The position numbers were made by a program, and so were the translations under genes. A stretch of 64,000 nucleotides of DNA from Linyphia triangularis (taxonomy: Eukaryota > Arthropoda > Arachnida > Araneae > Linyphiidae). Where the stretch lies: assembly GCA_963978545.1 (NCBI GenBank), contig OZ021724.1, positions 29,005,933 to 29,069,932 on the forward strand, read 5' to 3'. The notes beneath the pieces are model-generated. The model was not told the origin of the DNA. It did not search any database and saw nothing but the letters and a program-made list of their open reading frames with translations. Below are positions 23,253-42,644 of this stretch, piece after piece (the stretch's first letter is position 1; each line of letters starts with the position of its first letter).

Positions 23253-26200
23253 GGGTGGATTTTTTTTAACGGGCCAAGAGCGGCCACCAGCGTTTTAAAT
23301 AAATTGAAATCATATTTTGATACTACATTTTTTCATAATCACCTTAAATGCCATGTTCTCAATCATAATTTTATTTCAAATAATATTTTTTTTCTCTTTC
23401 TTATTCTAAATGCAGAAGTAGTGAAATATAATTTGAATGACGTGTCGCCGTATAGGAAACTCACATTTGAGCTACTTTTTTAGATAATTTGATGCCATCT
23501 AGACCTACAAAAATATATCTTAGAACTGAATCGGTTGTTTGAGAAACCCCATATGTCGCTTTTTTTGTCGAACTCGAGTTTTTGGTAAAAATCAATTCTT
23601 CAGAGTTGGATACATTTTTCGGAAGTAAAACCTAACGAGACAGGTCATTTCGCACGGAGTTATCCAATATGAAAGTTTTCATTTATTCGAGAAAGCCCAC
23701 AAATCATCGATTTGTGGAGTTTCTCAAATACAAGCCAGTATCGCTGGAGCCGAGAAGATGCACATAATTTTGCCTTCACTAGAAGAGCAGGTTTTTCAGT
23801 GTACTGTACGTACAGTGTACATTCATTGCACGGGTTTTGCTATTATTGGTATTTTTTCTGCTTGCTTAGTAAATCGTAATATTTATTCATTTTCTCGTAC
23901 AGTTCGGTGATTGGTAATAGATTTAGTTTCGAAATAAGTTATAATAAAATACCAAATAAAGGCAAGTAAGGGCTTAAGAGACACTTTGCTTACAAGTGCA
24001 ATATTATCAATAAAGCCAGAATTAGCGGCTCAGTGTACACAAACTAGACAGGAAAAATTTTCCATACCCAGAGGAGTTAATTGTCTCAATCTAGGTTGTC
24101 TATTTACACTAATATTTTAATATATATATATATATTTTTTTTAATGTAAAAAACAATGCTTTCCACTAAGTCAAATTCCAAAGAACGTGAAAGTCGCTGG
24201 TAAAATCTCTCAGTTCATGTAGTTTTCATTCCTTTTTAATTATAAGGATATGGTAATCAGCATGCCTTTTATTGATGGGTTGCGCAGTCACACTTTTCGA
24301 TTAAACTTCAATAAGAATCTGCTTCTGTCACCCCCACATGAACCAGTGCATCTAAGTGAAGTACATTGAATGAAAAAAAATCATTTCGCCATTTATGCCA
24401 TTCTTATTCATAGAACTAAATAATCTTATTTGCGTTTCATATTTAGTTAACGTTTCTACTCGTTTTAAAATACATTTTTGAGGTGTACTAAGTGTACTTT
24501 TAATTTTATACAGTTTAGAATGCAATTGCTTTTTGCCAAAAGTGCATGTATTTGAGAAACCCCATAAGTCAACTGAATTGAAAAATTTATAATAATTTAA
24601 TTATTTATCTTTTGAGACCTCCACTGAACACACAGATTGTATTTAGCTCCTAACAATACATTTTATATGAAAAAATAGTATAGAGTTTTGTTGTTTAACG
24701 CATAATCAGCAGTGGAGGCCTGAGGTTGAAAATGTTAGTGCAGCCGGAAACATGCGACTTCCGAACAACCCCAACCCCCTCAACCACACACACACTTTCC
24801 ACAATCATGTACAAACTCATTTGAACTTCTTTTTTTTTTTTTAATTATCATTTTAAAAATTGGATTTTTTTGCACTTAAAAGTAATTAATAATGATGTTC
24901 AAATTTTAAAAAAAAATTCAGTTCTATTAAAAAATTAATATACTAATTAACATTTAACTCGTTATAATTAGCAGATTTTTGAACAGTGATTTCTCGAGTT
25001 TTATGAGGCAAAGAAAAGAAATTATGGTTAGAAATTGTTCGTAATATCATTCTCAGTGCTATAAACCTCCATATAGTTTATAGAAATTATATTTTTTTAA
25101 TAAAAAAATTTTAATATTGAAAGTAGAAAAAGTCGCAGTTATTTTTAAATTTTTGCATTAAAAAATCTAGCAAAATAATTTTTTTTTGCCAATCAATTTG
25201 ACTGAGGTTCCAAACATCTAATAGTTAATGCAGATTTAAATTGTCAAATCATTTTTCAAAAAGTTTATATCAAACTTCAGCTATCACTGCTGAAATGAAG
25301 TTTCACGTGCCAAAAACACGAATTTTTAGATAATGAGCTTACAAAATATTCAAATTTATTTTCAGAAAAAAATAGTACTTCAAACTAATAAAACAGCTCT
25401 CTAAACCTTCAGTTGATACCATTATCTTGGAAAAATTCCATCTAGAGATTATTTTAAAGAAGCAGTTCTCAAGGGCAGCCGAAGTCGGAAAATTGCTCAT
25501 ATGGCTACTTCGCTACACATTACGTAGAGGGAAGGCTCTATTGGGTTATTTTGGTTACCATTACAACGCATGGCAAAGTCGCAGTCGAAACGCGTTTCAG
25601 GAACACATGGCTGCTGTTCAGAGGAATATCACCTCGATTGGAAGCGTTCTTTTTCCCCTCGTGAATTGAGTTTTAAAGCAAGAAGTTTGCTGTTTAACGG
25701 ATTTTTTTACACTTACCGACGAAATTGAATTGCATTTTCATGTTATAAAATTGTTAAATGTATAATTTTAGTTTTTATCTAATAAATGTTGATGCAACCC
25801 GGCTGTAGTGCACGAGCCGCCACTGAGAAACATTTTTTCTCGATTTCTCAAAAGTTGCTCTCAACTGACTTATAGGGTTCCTCAAACAACCGATTACATT
25901 GTTATACATTTAAGAACATTTCTTAGTGTGTTTTGAAAAACTTTTTCAGTTAAAATATTTTTTATTTTGCCGTCGTTTTATGCGCGTCTCCGAATTTTCT
26001 GTGAATTGAATGATTGGTATTGAAAGGAAAATATTGAGAAATTCAAGCAAGACCTGTCAATCAACCGACGCCTCGTTTTCAAAAAATTCTAATCGCGTAA
26101 GTGTTTTCTATTTTTCATTCTTATCATCCTCATGCTAACTAAGTATAAATCAAAGAAAAAACTTATGCAATTGTGCAAGTCGTTGGTAATCCGAAATACG

Positions 26201-26340
26201 TTTTTGCTTTATTATTTGACAGACGTATCATCAGACAGACGCCTTAAAAATTTTATTAATAAAGTACCACATTAGTATTTATAATTAGTTTTGTTACATT
26301 TATTAATTCTCATTTTGGAATAGTTAAAAAAAATCCACCC
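23253..26340. mobile_element. 3.1-kb element with perfect 18-bp terminal inverted repeats
   Basis: GGGTGGATTTTTTTTAAC (23253-23270) and its exact reverse complement (26323-26340) bound 3088 bp. Subterminal parts are also inverted: TCGGTTGTTTGAGAAACCCC near 23531 is matched in reverse near 25873-25895 as CCTCAAACAACCGA, and a third related phrase (TTTGAGAAACCCCATAAGTC) sits near 24552. No transposase is recognisable; the longest open stretch (25427-25669) matches no family I know. No clear target duplication is seen (ATAA left, ATAT right). I call it a degenerate or non-autonomous DNA transposon of unknown superfamily. Confidence 0.72.
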
Positions 26341-28060
26341 ATATTGACACTGTATATAACCGCCAGGAATTGAAAAAGTGTTTAAAAATTAAAAGAAAAT
26401 CCACCTTTCAGAATTTTTGAGGAAATTACTTATTGATATCAGTGGTGATGTGCATGAACAAGATAAGCAAAGAGCTCGAAACTGTGAAAAATATCAAAAT
26501 AAACTTCATTGCTAAAGCTTTGTCTAAGGTTTAGAATGAAATCATGTCTCACATGTGCAAAGCACTGAATTAGAAGATCTGTAAGTAAAACTATAACTCC
26601 AACTCAATTATATCACTAATCGCATGGCAGAAGTGTTGTTTTTTAAAGCGTATTAAGCGTTATAATATATATTCACTAATACTACAAGTGCTTAAGATAA
26701 ATGTAATTTCAATAAGAAAATCAAATTGAAAATAATACACAATATGCCCACTATCGGAAAATATATTGATAATAATACACAATATGCCCACTCAATAATA
26801 ACAATACTCATTGACACTCGAGTTACTTTTGGTATGAAAACATTTATCATTTTGCTTTCATAAAAATAAAATGAATTATTTTTACCCGAATGGCATCATT
26901 TTATATAAAATTAATAATTCTTTGCATTTTTGTAATTGACTTTCTCCTAAATTTGAGTTATAATCAATAACTTCAATTAATAACCATTATAGATGCTGTA
27001 GTCATTTCTTTTATAAGTATAGCTTCATTAGTTTCAAAGTTATTTGTGTGCTTCCAGACTACAATTATTGCTCTGCACATTAGGGAGGGAAAATAAAGAC
27101 TGAAATATATGTAATTGTAACAACAAGTTAACAGCCTACGGTTGCCATAATTTGGCGCGGTTTTATGTAAACAATTTTTGACTCAGAATATCTTCCGTAC
27201 TCGGAAGTTTTACCCCATTTCTAACAGAACGTAACAGCTACAACAAGATATTAGTAATGTCCATGTAAAATTTCATTATGGTAAAATCATTTCTTTTACC
27301 GCCGCAAAGGAGTCCAAATTCTGAAAAAATATCGATAATTTCAATGCTTCGCTTTTCCTCCGTTGTCATAATTTTAAATATGCTTAGAGTTTTGACAACA
27401 ATTTTTAATAGACTGTAAAAGACACTTTTCATTATCGTTAATTTAGTGCAGATTGTTTATCTTCATCTCTGTTATTCTCCCGCTAACATCTAAATACTGT
27501 TCAAAGATAAAATTGTAAGCAGCTGGGCATCATATTTTTATCACCACTAAAGGACTAATTTCCAAATAGTAAATGAAACGTGGTAATATGTGAGAAATCA
27601 AGTAAAATTAGAGTTCGCTCTTCTTTAACGTGCCCATTATTTTGAACCCCGAAAGAATTAACAGATTCTAGACTGCCAAAATATGAAGATATATTGCTCT
27701 GTTGTTTCCCAGAAAGGTGTAATCTTGCACCGGAGATCATCAATCAAGTAAAGAACCCAAGTTCTCCATGATTTCTAAAACTGTAACTGATAGAATTGAA
27801 AATACTTACAGTAAATCATATAACTCTGTCCTGCTAAGCAGTTGGACTATAACGATGTTAAATACCTAACATGCAAATACCAAAATCTGACGAAATCTTG
27901 CAGCAGAAGACAAGCATAAGCTGAACTTCCAGAAGAAAACTAATTTTTTCATTGATTATGACAAAAATATCTATCTGATATATCAGTATGTAAATGTGAT
28001 GGTTTTAATAACTGTAATTGTAAAAAAATATAAGGTTCCAGAAAGAGATCGTGCATTTTT
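26341..28060. other. Spacer, no gene recognised
   Basis: AT-rich. AATACACAATATGCCCACT is duplicated near 26734 and 26774. Nothing recognisable as a gene. Confidence 0.4.
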
Positions 28061-28345
28061 GCTTGATCAGAGGATTAAAATGAAATGTTTTACTGTTAGG
28101 TTCTGACTATTCTGCAGTTATACAAAAGATCTTGAAAAGGAAAAACCGTTCATAAAAACAGATGATTTTAATGCTAGTCTTAAAATACCGCTGTATAGGT
28201 GAAAGATTCTTTTACGGATGAATCGACTGAAATAATAGAAATAACAGAAAATAAACTTTCATTTTCTGATGAAAGTGACAATGATAAACCAAATAAAACT
28301 GTTTCTATATCTCAAAATATGCAAAAGAATTTTGCAGCAGCTTAA
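28061..28345 (+). pseudogene. Coding-like remnant, unidentified
   Basis: From about 28130 a plus-strand frame reads KDLEKEKPFIKTDDF and then, after a frame change near 28198, KDSFTDESTEI ... FSDESDNDKPN before a stop near 28346. The acidic, low-complexity composition looks like once-coding sequence rather than chance AT-rich DNA. Just upstream is a Cys-rich trace (KCDGFNNCNCKK near 27991). It may be a fragment of a transposase or of a host gene; I cannot name it. Confidence 0.25.
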
Positions 28346-28465
28346 ATGTTAGGCGGCCAAAAGCAACTGAAAATTGGCCTAAATTGTGTATTTCCAGAAA
28401 ACTCAACATTAAAGCATTGATTTAATATAATGCTTTGTTTATTCAGAGAATTTAAAGAAAATAAT

Positions 28466-28620
28466 TAAAGATTCATACCTTCAACACCGAAGTCATATTT
28501 TAACTTGCAAAATCTAGTAAAAAGAGTCGTCTAAACTAAAGAAAAGAAGGCCTTCAACAATTCTTGATTCGACACATAATTTTCCACTGAAGAAATATGC
28601 TGGGAAGAGGGGGAGTAGAA
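28466..28620. repeat. Duplicated segment, partner of 20850-20990
   Basis: Same ordered phrases as 20850-20990 (AAGATTCATACCTTCAACACC, then AGAGTCGTCTAAA). It lies about 2 kb left of block U3. Confidence 0.5.
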
Positions 28621-29754
28621 TACGTTTTATTTTAAGAAATCAGAGTCAAAATAATTGAAAGAATAGTAATTTTAATTAAAACATATCACAACTGTTCATT
28701 AACGGTTTAACTGTAACCGCCAAGCATATTCCTTAGTCCGTCGAAACGGTCTGTCCAGACAAATACCAGATTCACCACCGACCTGAGGCATACCAAGGGT
28801 AGGCCCCGATGCTTGTCCAAGACAACAATTTTTTTTTTATTGCTAATAAAAAATTCACCAACCGTCGACGAGATATTAAATACCAAATTGACAGTGAATG
28901 AGTAGAACTCAATCCGTTATTGAAATATATCCTTCCTCGCCAAATAATGAGCATCCGTTTTTATTTGGTAACCCACCACTATTTAATTTTCAATGAGGAA
29001 GACTGGCTCCGAATACTTGAATCTTTTAAAAGTGAGCCAAGTTGACGATAAATATTACGTCACACAAAAAAAAAAATGCTCATTATTAGCTATTACTAAA
29101 TTTACAATGAAATGCACTAAAAATAAAAGCCAATCACTGATGTTTGACAGAACTAAAAACGCTATACTTAGGAATCAAAATAATACTTATCACTAGTACA
29201 CAAAAATTATATTGCGTGAAAAGAACTAAGCTCTTAACCTCTCTATCTTTTTCATATTATCGCGATAAATATTATGTCATTGATGAAATGCTTTATATCG
29301 CCAACTTGACTTTCTTTTCAAAGATATAACTATTTGGCGCCAGAGATCTAAAATCATTTGCACTCTTTCTTATTAGAAATAAAAGAACGGCAAACCAGTA
29401 TATTTATACTATTAAAATTTTCTACATCCTACACAAAATTCAAGATGATGTTTGAAAGGGTACTTTAGGTCGCCTTTCAGTCTGAGACATTCTTGCTGAC
29501 TTTAATCTCATTGCGCTTCCCGACTATCTCACAATTAAATTTGGTAGAAACTATCATTCACAAACATTTCAGCCAACTTCTGAAATCCTACAAAATTCTT
29601 TAACGGTATTCCTCAAGTGAAAATATAATTTCAACTTCCACACATATTAAATATTATTTTCGAATACCACGATTAGAGTAAAATAGAGCACCGGGTTACC
29701 ATACTTGGCACAAAATCACCAAAAAAAGTGGTGGGGGGGGGGGAAGGTCGTATA
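28621..29754. other. Spacer with a GC-richer patch
   Basis: 28700-28830 is GC-richer and reads open for about 39 codons on the minus strand, but no product is recognised. The rest is AT-rich. Confidence 0.4.
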
Positions 29755-29990
29755 ACGTATTCTAACCAAGGATTATATCGCCATAAAAGTATATCGCCAA
29801 AATCCCCATTTTGGCAAAGGTGTTTTTTTCTTTTTTTTTTAAAGACTTATATAAAACTTTAAAAAATATCGCCAAACTAAACGTTTTTTTCTAAATGAAA
29901 GATAATAATATAAAAACGTTAAATGACACAAATTGACATCAGTATTATAGTGTAACTGAAAGTTCAGCGATGTTCCACACCCTTCGTTTT
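29755..29990 (-). repeat. 0.7-kb repeat R, copy 3 (truncated)
   Basis: Reverse-strand copy: the right end AGTATTATAGTGTAACTGAA then CGATGTTCCACACCC mirrors the start of the plus-strand copies. Only about the first third of the family is present. Confidence 0.65.
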
Positions 29991-30570
29991 ATTTTCATTG
30001 GTTTATTTTTGTGCTGTATAATTTGAACCCATTAAGATTTATATTACCTTAATAGGTGATATAAATCTTATTAGATTTAAATTATATTTCACTAAAATAG
30101 CCCAATGAAAGGAAAATATATTAAAATTAAAAAAAATGGAAAACATAAGTTAAAATAAAAAAAATATAAAAAAGTAATCATGGATGTAATGATTTTTAGA
30201 AAATCAAAGATCGCATTGAGATTTTTAGCATAAAATAAAATTTATTACTTTAAAAGAAGAATATAAAAATAAAAATTATTTCATTATAAAAGTTGGATGA
30301 TTTTCAGAATGTATAACTACCACTTTTAATTATTAGGGTTACGTTTTCAAACGTAAGAAATAATTAAGAAAGAAAGATTAGGTTTAAATTATACAACTCT
30401 CCGTGCGGATTTTAGATTTAAACTTAACCATACGCAAAAAATAGTCATAATAATATAATTATGATACATTCATGCAATGATATTTAAAGAATTGGTTTAC
30501 TGAAATGTTTTTGAAACTATACTCAAGAGTCGTATTTAATATTCTGCGTTTAAAAATTCTCTGAAATATC
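29991..30570. other. Spacer, no gene recognised
   Basis: Very AT-rich; TATTACCTTAATAGGTGATA near 30043 forms a small local palindrome. No gene seen. Confidence 0.4.
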
Positions 30571-30579
30571 GTCGAAAAT

Positions 30580-31000
30580 CCTGAAAATATAAAAAATAGT
30601 TCTATAAATATAAAATATTCTATAGACAGTGTAAATATTACATACCAAACCGAAATTTCATGCATTTTATTTCTGCTTGACGCTTTTCCCATAGGAAAAA
30701 AATCCGTCTTAATTTGCGAGACCGTGTTTTATTCAAGATGGCGTCGAATTGAACAAAAATGCAATAATGGTCTTCAGTCCCATTCTACTTAATTGTTGGA
30801 GTATAGTTTTCAGAGGTTACTTCAACAATGCACTTTTTTTGAGAAAATACGATTTAAAACAAAGTTTCTAACAATACGTTTCAAACAAATGTTTATGTTT
30901 AAATGCGTGAATTTGCCCTAAAAATAGGTTTACACGATTTTTAAATATACCTTAAAAAGGGAACAAATCTCAAATGTAAGGGTAGGGACATATGTGTTTT
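30580..31000. repeat. Related block U3 (ATGGCGTC core)
   Basis: Shares ATTACATACCAAACCGAAAT near 30637, CAAGATGGCGTCGAATTGAA near 30735, GCAATAATGGTCTTCAGT and ATTGTTGGAG with U1 and U2. Minus-strand donor-like TTTG then GTATGTAA in the same place. Confidence 0.6.
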
Positions 31001-34000
31001 AAAATAATAAATGTCCAGAACAAACTCAAGCAGACAAATAATAATGGCAGATTTACAAATATATTATATTCCGAGTCACTTAAAATTAATTATCTGACTA
31101 AATTCTCAAAAATGAATACATTAATATTCGTACTTCATATTCGAAGAAACATCTACAAATTAAATGCTTTGTTCAGATTCGAAACAAATTTGGGCACATA
31201 GTCAGATTCTACAATTTTTTACAATAGTTAGATACTACCATATTTTGAGTATATTGAGAGTTGGTTATAATCATCTATTGAATGACAGAACATCTTGCTC
31301 TACAAATAGAGGCACTGAAAAAAAAGTTCCAAATAGTTAATACAATTTCCGAACAAATTTTAGAACACCGAAGCTTGAAATGCAGTAATGTACAATGAGC
31401 TTTTCAGACAAACACATATACCCACTACCCGCACTTTATTTTATAATTAAGATATCTTAACCATTTAGTTGTTGAAGGAAGGTTACAGGGAAGTTGTTTT
31501 AGTTCATTTAGATATTTTGTTAATTAAATTACCGATTAGTTGCATATAGAAGTTACTTATAAACATTGCTTCTTATATGTAATGCACGGTGTTCATAATT
31601 GAAGTTCGAATTTTAAGAAGCTGTAAAAAACAGTGTTCAGGAGGACCTAAATTTTATTTGTATATAATCGAAGTATGGCATAAAAAACACTATTTCAAAC
31701 TCTTTTTTTTTTTTTTTTGCCACACCATTGCTTTTGGTAAGTCATGATTTGATCGTAACGTTTCCCTCTTCTTAAAATGCATAGAGATCAAATTTCAGGT
31801 CATTCTGCCATCAAACAATATAAAAAGATAAAAGTGAAAATGTATTTGTTTGAGGTACTGCAATAGGCATTGACATAAGGATTTCAAATATAAAATATAA
31901 TATATTTGACGCTATTTGGGGGTTTTTAATCTATGTTATTTCATTAAGTTGTCATTTTCATACATACTCATCAAATGTCAAGGCTTTATACAAAGTAGTT
32001 TCTAAATGAACCGGACTAGAAGATTGTAACACAGCGAGTACAGAAAATTACCCTTACTAGGAGTTCCTTGTGGTGACGTCATGAGTTCGTTCACCTTTCT
32101 TTATGTGTCAACCATTTTTGCCGAAGTCAAACTTTCATTTCCAAACTAAAACCAAAATGTGTCTATCAAAATCCTTAACTAATGAAAATATTTCCAAAAG
32201 TTAACTTATCCAATCACCATACGAAGAAGGTGGAGTCAATTCATTGCTCCCAGAGATCCAAACCGAACGGACACACTTCTGAGCTCTCACACCAATGCAA
32301 AAGGACCTATGTTCCTTTCTTCTTAAGTTTTCTATCTTGGTTTAATGTAGCGTGTGTTGTGTAGGATTAAATGTTTTAATATACTCTCAACCTTTTGAAT
32401 TCAATGACTCTAATCAGATTGCACCAACACCAAACCATATCCTCTTAAGAGATATGGTCATAAAATCTGCAGTCTTATTCCTCAATCAAAATTTTGCATA
32501 CTTGATCTTCGAAACAAAGATCCTGGTGACTTAAAATTTCAAAAAATTCCTTCCTCCTCTCCTCCACCGTTCTCCCTTTAAGATCAATGATTATAACTTT
32601 AGATCTACAGAACCACTTTTAACCAGGTTTTTTATATGAATCTTATCTAATCCAAAATAACAAAAACGAATTTCCTTCCGATATTTTGTAAGTAAGATGG
32701 TGAAATCGAGGATAGGGGTGAAAGGTATGTGTTTATAACTTGTGATCTACTGAAACAAACTATTCTCGCAATAAATTCTAGGGACTTTTTGAGGATGTTC
32801 TAAGGACCTCTGATTAAGGAGAAGTAAGGATTTTCTAAGAGACTAGGAGGAAGAAAGAGTAAGAATTTTCTAAGGACCTCAAAACTAGAAATAGTTGGGG
32901 AAAATAATTTCTTACTCGGACCGTACTCCGATTGTTGTACGATTTATGAAAGCATTGATTGTTGTGCGATTGTTATTCTGACCTCTTATCCTGATAAATA
33001 AGCGGTTAAGTGTTGTTTTACAGAAAACTGCATTCAAATTAAATGCAAGAAGTAAAGATTTAATTCATATATTTTTAAATAAAATATTATGTATGATAAA
33101 ATTAGTTTCTCAATTATACTTGACGCCCTCCCATGTGATGAAGAGGTGGTATAGAAATGGATGGTTATATTTTCATAATACTTTCTTTTTTCGTTCAACA
33201 TGATAATGGACTGAAGGGAATCAACCAAGGAAGAAACGGAACTTGGTATGAAGCGAATTATTGGAATCTGTCATGCTGCTGAATCGTCAAAGATTTCCTC
33301 TTCGTTAAGGTCTTCCTCATGCAGCAATGGATTTCTGCAAGGACTTCATGCGGAGATCTTGGAGACGGGGGGGGGGTGCATTCCTTTTCTTTATAAAAGG
33401 GAATAGTTAATCGTACGACCGAAAGGATGGGTCGTACTTGGACCTAAGAAAGGCTGCATGTTGCACTTTTTCCTTGTAAAACGTACCGTTTGGTAGAAGT
33501 GTGAAGTGACACATAGAAAAAAAAAAGGGGTTCGTGGCCTCTAAACTGTATACATGTCTGGTCTCAGGACACGCAATTGATCTTCAATTTCAGATTTTTT
33601 GCTCACCTATTGTCGTAAGAATACAAGTTGAAATGTTTCAAACCTAGTTCGGCTATAAGAATGCGTATTTCAATGTTGAGAGCAATGATGATGATTCGAG
33701 AGCGCTTCGTCTGATGGACTGTCTTCCAAAGTTATTGGTGTGAAGTTTTGTTTGAAAAGACGTGGCCTTGTACAGTACGTAAAAAACGATTACTATATGT
33801 GATTACTTACGATTTTCTATATGTCTGGTGCAATTTTTTTTTTTTTTTATAAGGCGGCTGTATACTAAATAAATTTAACTCTGTCTTTAAAAATTTCAAT
33901 ACGACTCCCTATTTTTTAGGTTTTCATTTGATTAAGAATACTTCGTTTGCTCTAGATACCAAATTTCAGTTTATTATGTTGAGAAACACTTCACTTCTGA

Positions 34001-35164
34001 GCGAAAATGTTTTGGATAATTTTGAGGGCAAATTTCTTTATCTTTTCGAACGTTTTGCATGCTTCAAGACGTAATCTATAACACGGTCCCTTAAAGTGAG
34101 CTTTTTTACATTTTTGCTAAGATATCGAGAACCAAAAGTCAAAATGGAATAAATTCTGGAGGGTTTTTGACCATTATAATTCTAATGGAAGCAAAAAAAA
34201 AATATATAAATTTTAAAGCTTGTTTTATTAATTCATAATTTATTAGTAAAAAACTGTTTAATACAAAAGTTTCATATTATTTATGTTTGGCCTTAAATAA
34301 ATTATCGTTTCAAATAAAAATTGCTAAAATATATTAATTATTTAAGAATTTATAGCTAAAAAAAAAATTTCTTTTTAACATTAATTTGTTAAAAAGACCA
34401 TTTTTTGACACCATTTAAATTACTAACCACTCATTGGAAAATTATGAAATTTAGAATTTAGAGGTTTTTTTGGATTCTAATTCGAAATATGGTATAATAT
34501 TATGGTGTTGACATTGAACTTTTTAAAGTTTGGTTCAGTTTTAATACGCAGATGACTCCTCATGATACAAAAAATTTTATACAATTGATAAAGACCTTCC
34601 ACAATTTGCAACGGTACTTGACTTATGTTTTTTTATTAATTAGAATACAAGATATAGCCATCATTTGGTGGTTTTTTTTTTTTTTTTTTTTTTTTTTGGT
34701 GCTGTTCCTTGGATGTATGTTTCACTTTTTCACTGCCTTTCTATATTGGAAAGTTGGTTTATAATGTATTATGTGATGTTTCTTTCTGTGTTATTGTATA
34801 TAGAATTACAAGTAAAAAAATTAAATATCATTTATACATTTTACTTGTCTATAGTAATTTCAGTACAGTTATGTTTATTAAATTTTTGTTCGGATTTTTA
34901 TATCAAAGACAATTCATAACAACTTTTTTACGATCACGCCGTATTGGATTGGTTCAGGAGAAAAAGTGTATATCTTAACTCCTTCAAGGATCTTCACATT
35001 CACCTATCTTCAAACAACAGACCGACTGTTGTTGAAACATCAATATTATTGAAACATTATGTAATGTCACATTACGTCAAAAAATATTTCATTTAAACAC
35101 CTGTCTACGTGGAAAATACCCTAACGAAAACTTGCATTCAAGTATCTAAAATAATTTTCTTCAG
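31001..35164. other. Long spacer upstream of the transporter gene
   Basis: AT-rich. 31590-31800 resembles the spacer at 22466-22700. Poly-G (33368), poly-T (31703, 33836, 34672) and poly-A runs occur. Short ORFs here have no coding character. The 5' untranslated exon and promoter of the MFSD6-like gene may lie in this stretch but cannot be located by eye. Confidence 0.4.
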
Positions 35165-35192
35165 GCAGTCTAGTAAGAACGTTAAAGCAGAC

Positions 35193-41460
<6,268 letters not shown>

Positions 41461-41681
41461 ACACAACTTATACTTAATTTAAAAAAAAAAAATTCATTTA
41501 ATTACTGGGACTGCATTTGACACTTACTTTGAAAATATTAATTCTAACAGTATCCAAATATATTGATATGTTACACGTTGTGCAGCACAATTTTTAATAT
41601 TTACCACTCCATAACTAGACGACGTGCATACGTTATTATGTAATACTTTCATACCCTAAATTACAAACTACCAGTAGGTAA
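41461..41681. other. 3' flank of the MFSD6-like gene
   Basis: Putative 3' untranslated region. No AATAAA is seen in the first 200 bp; the nearest, at about 41798, lies inside the fold-back repeat. Confidence 0.4.
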
Positions 41682-42080
41682 ACCAGTTGAGGTCACCAGT
41701 CATTAGATGACAGCGACTATAATATTGTTTAAACGCTTCATTTCAGTCACTGGAAAGCCATTTTGTCAAGTGCTCGCCTATAGCTGCAGATTCAGTAAAT
41801 AAAAAACATTTTCTAGTTGCTTGCACGTCATCTATTTAGCGATAATTACGCCTCTCGTCAGTGGTCATCCGAGAGTATAGGTGATTGGACAATAGGATTC
41901 CAATCACGTGTACTCTCAGATGACAACCGACATGAGGCATAATTATTGCTAAATAGCTGGATTGTTCTAACTGTTGCCAATAAGTAAACACAAAGATTGT
42001 ATTCCAATCAATGCGTAACTTTCAATCAATTTACCGCCTGGCTTTCCAACCGCTGGCAATGTGTAGATCAGCCTTAAAGG
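41682..42080. repeat. Fold-back repeat F, copy 1
   Basis: The core is an imperfect inverted repeat: CTATTTAGCGATAATTACGC ... GTGATTGG (41832-41888) against CCAATCAC ... GCTAAATAG (41900-41956), about 80% complementary with an 11-bp loop. Flanks are also inverted (CAGTCACTGGAAAGCCA near 41744 versus TGGCTTTCCAACCGCTGG near 42039). No coding capacity; MITE or Foldback-like. Confidence 0.75.
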
Positions 42081-42201
42081 TTAAACCGATGGCCTTGGAC
42101 TGAAGATTTGTTTGGAATCAATTCTTTTATATTTTTGACATTGACTTAACATTAGAAGGACATTCTTATCAGACGATTTAAACTGATTTATACGTTATTG
42201 T

Positions 42202-42515
42202 TTACCAGTTGAGGTCACCAGTAATAAAATGCCAGAGACGAGCACCATGCAAGCGCTTTAAGGCAGTCACTGGAGAAGCCAGTTTGCCACTGTCCGGCAG
42301 ATCCTGTTAATTAAGAATTTTGTATTTGCTAGAGCTTCAACTATACCCTCACCCACACTGTCATGTGACCACCGACTAGCAGTGTAGTACTAGCACAATA
42401 TCTGGATTATTCCAGTTTTCGGTACTGTTTAAAAGCTGCTATTCCAATCAAAGCTAGACAGTGTCTTCCAATAAAAGCTGAGATTCCAGCCACTGGTAAT
42501 GGATAAGTCAGTGTT
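42202..42515. repeat. Fold-back repeat F, copy 2
   Basis: Begins TACCAGTTGAGGTCACCAGT as copy 1 does (AAACCAGTTGAGGTCACCAG) and shares GGCAGTCACTGGAGAAGCCA. It ends GATTCCAGCCACTGGTAATG. Diverged and shorter than copy 1; the two are direct neighbours. Confidence 0.7.
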
Positions 42516-42644
42516 TAGAACACAACTTCTTTCCTGGAGAATTTTCATTAAATTGTTGCCTAAAGCAGTTTTGAACTAATATTCTATCGTGTGTTTTTTT
42601 TTTTGTTTTTTTTTTTCTTTACTTCTTTAATTATAAATTTATAA

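Noticed and set aside
25427..25669. 80-codon ORF inside the 3.1-kb inverted-repeat element, considered as a transposase fragment
   Set aside because: No DDE, zinc-finger or other transposase motif is visible; too short to support.
35109..35192. Upstream in-frame ATG of the MFSD6-like gene as the true start
   Set aside because: A good acceptor (TTCTTCAG, ending 35164) lies between it and ATG 35193, so the first 28 codons are probably intron or untranslated; RNA data could reverse this.
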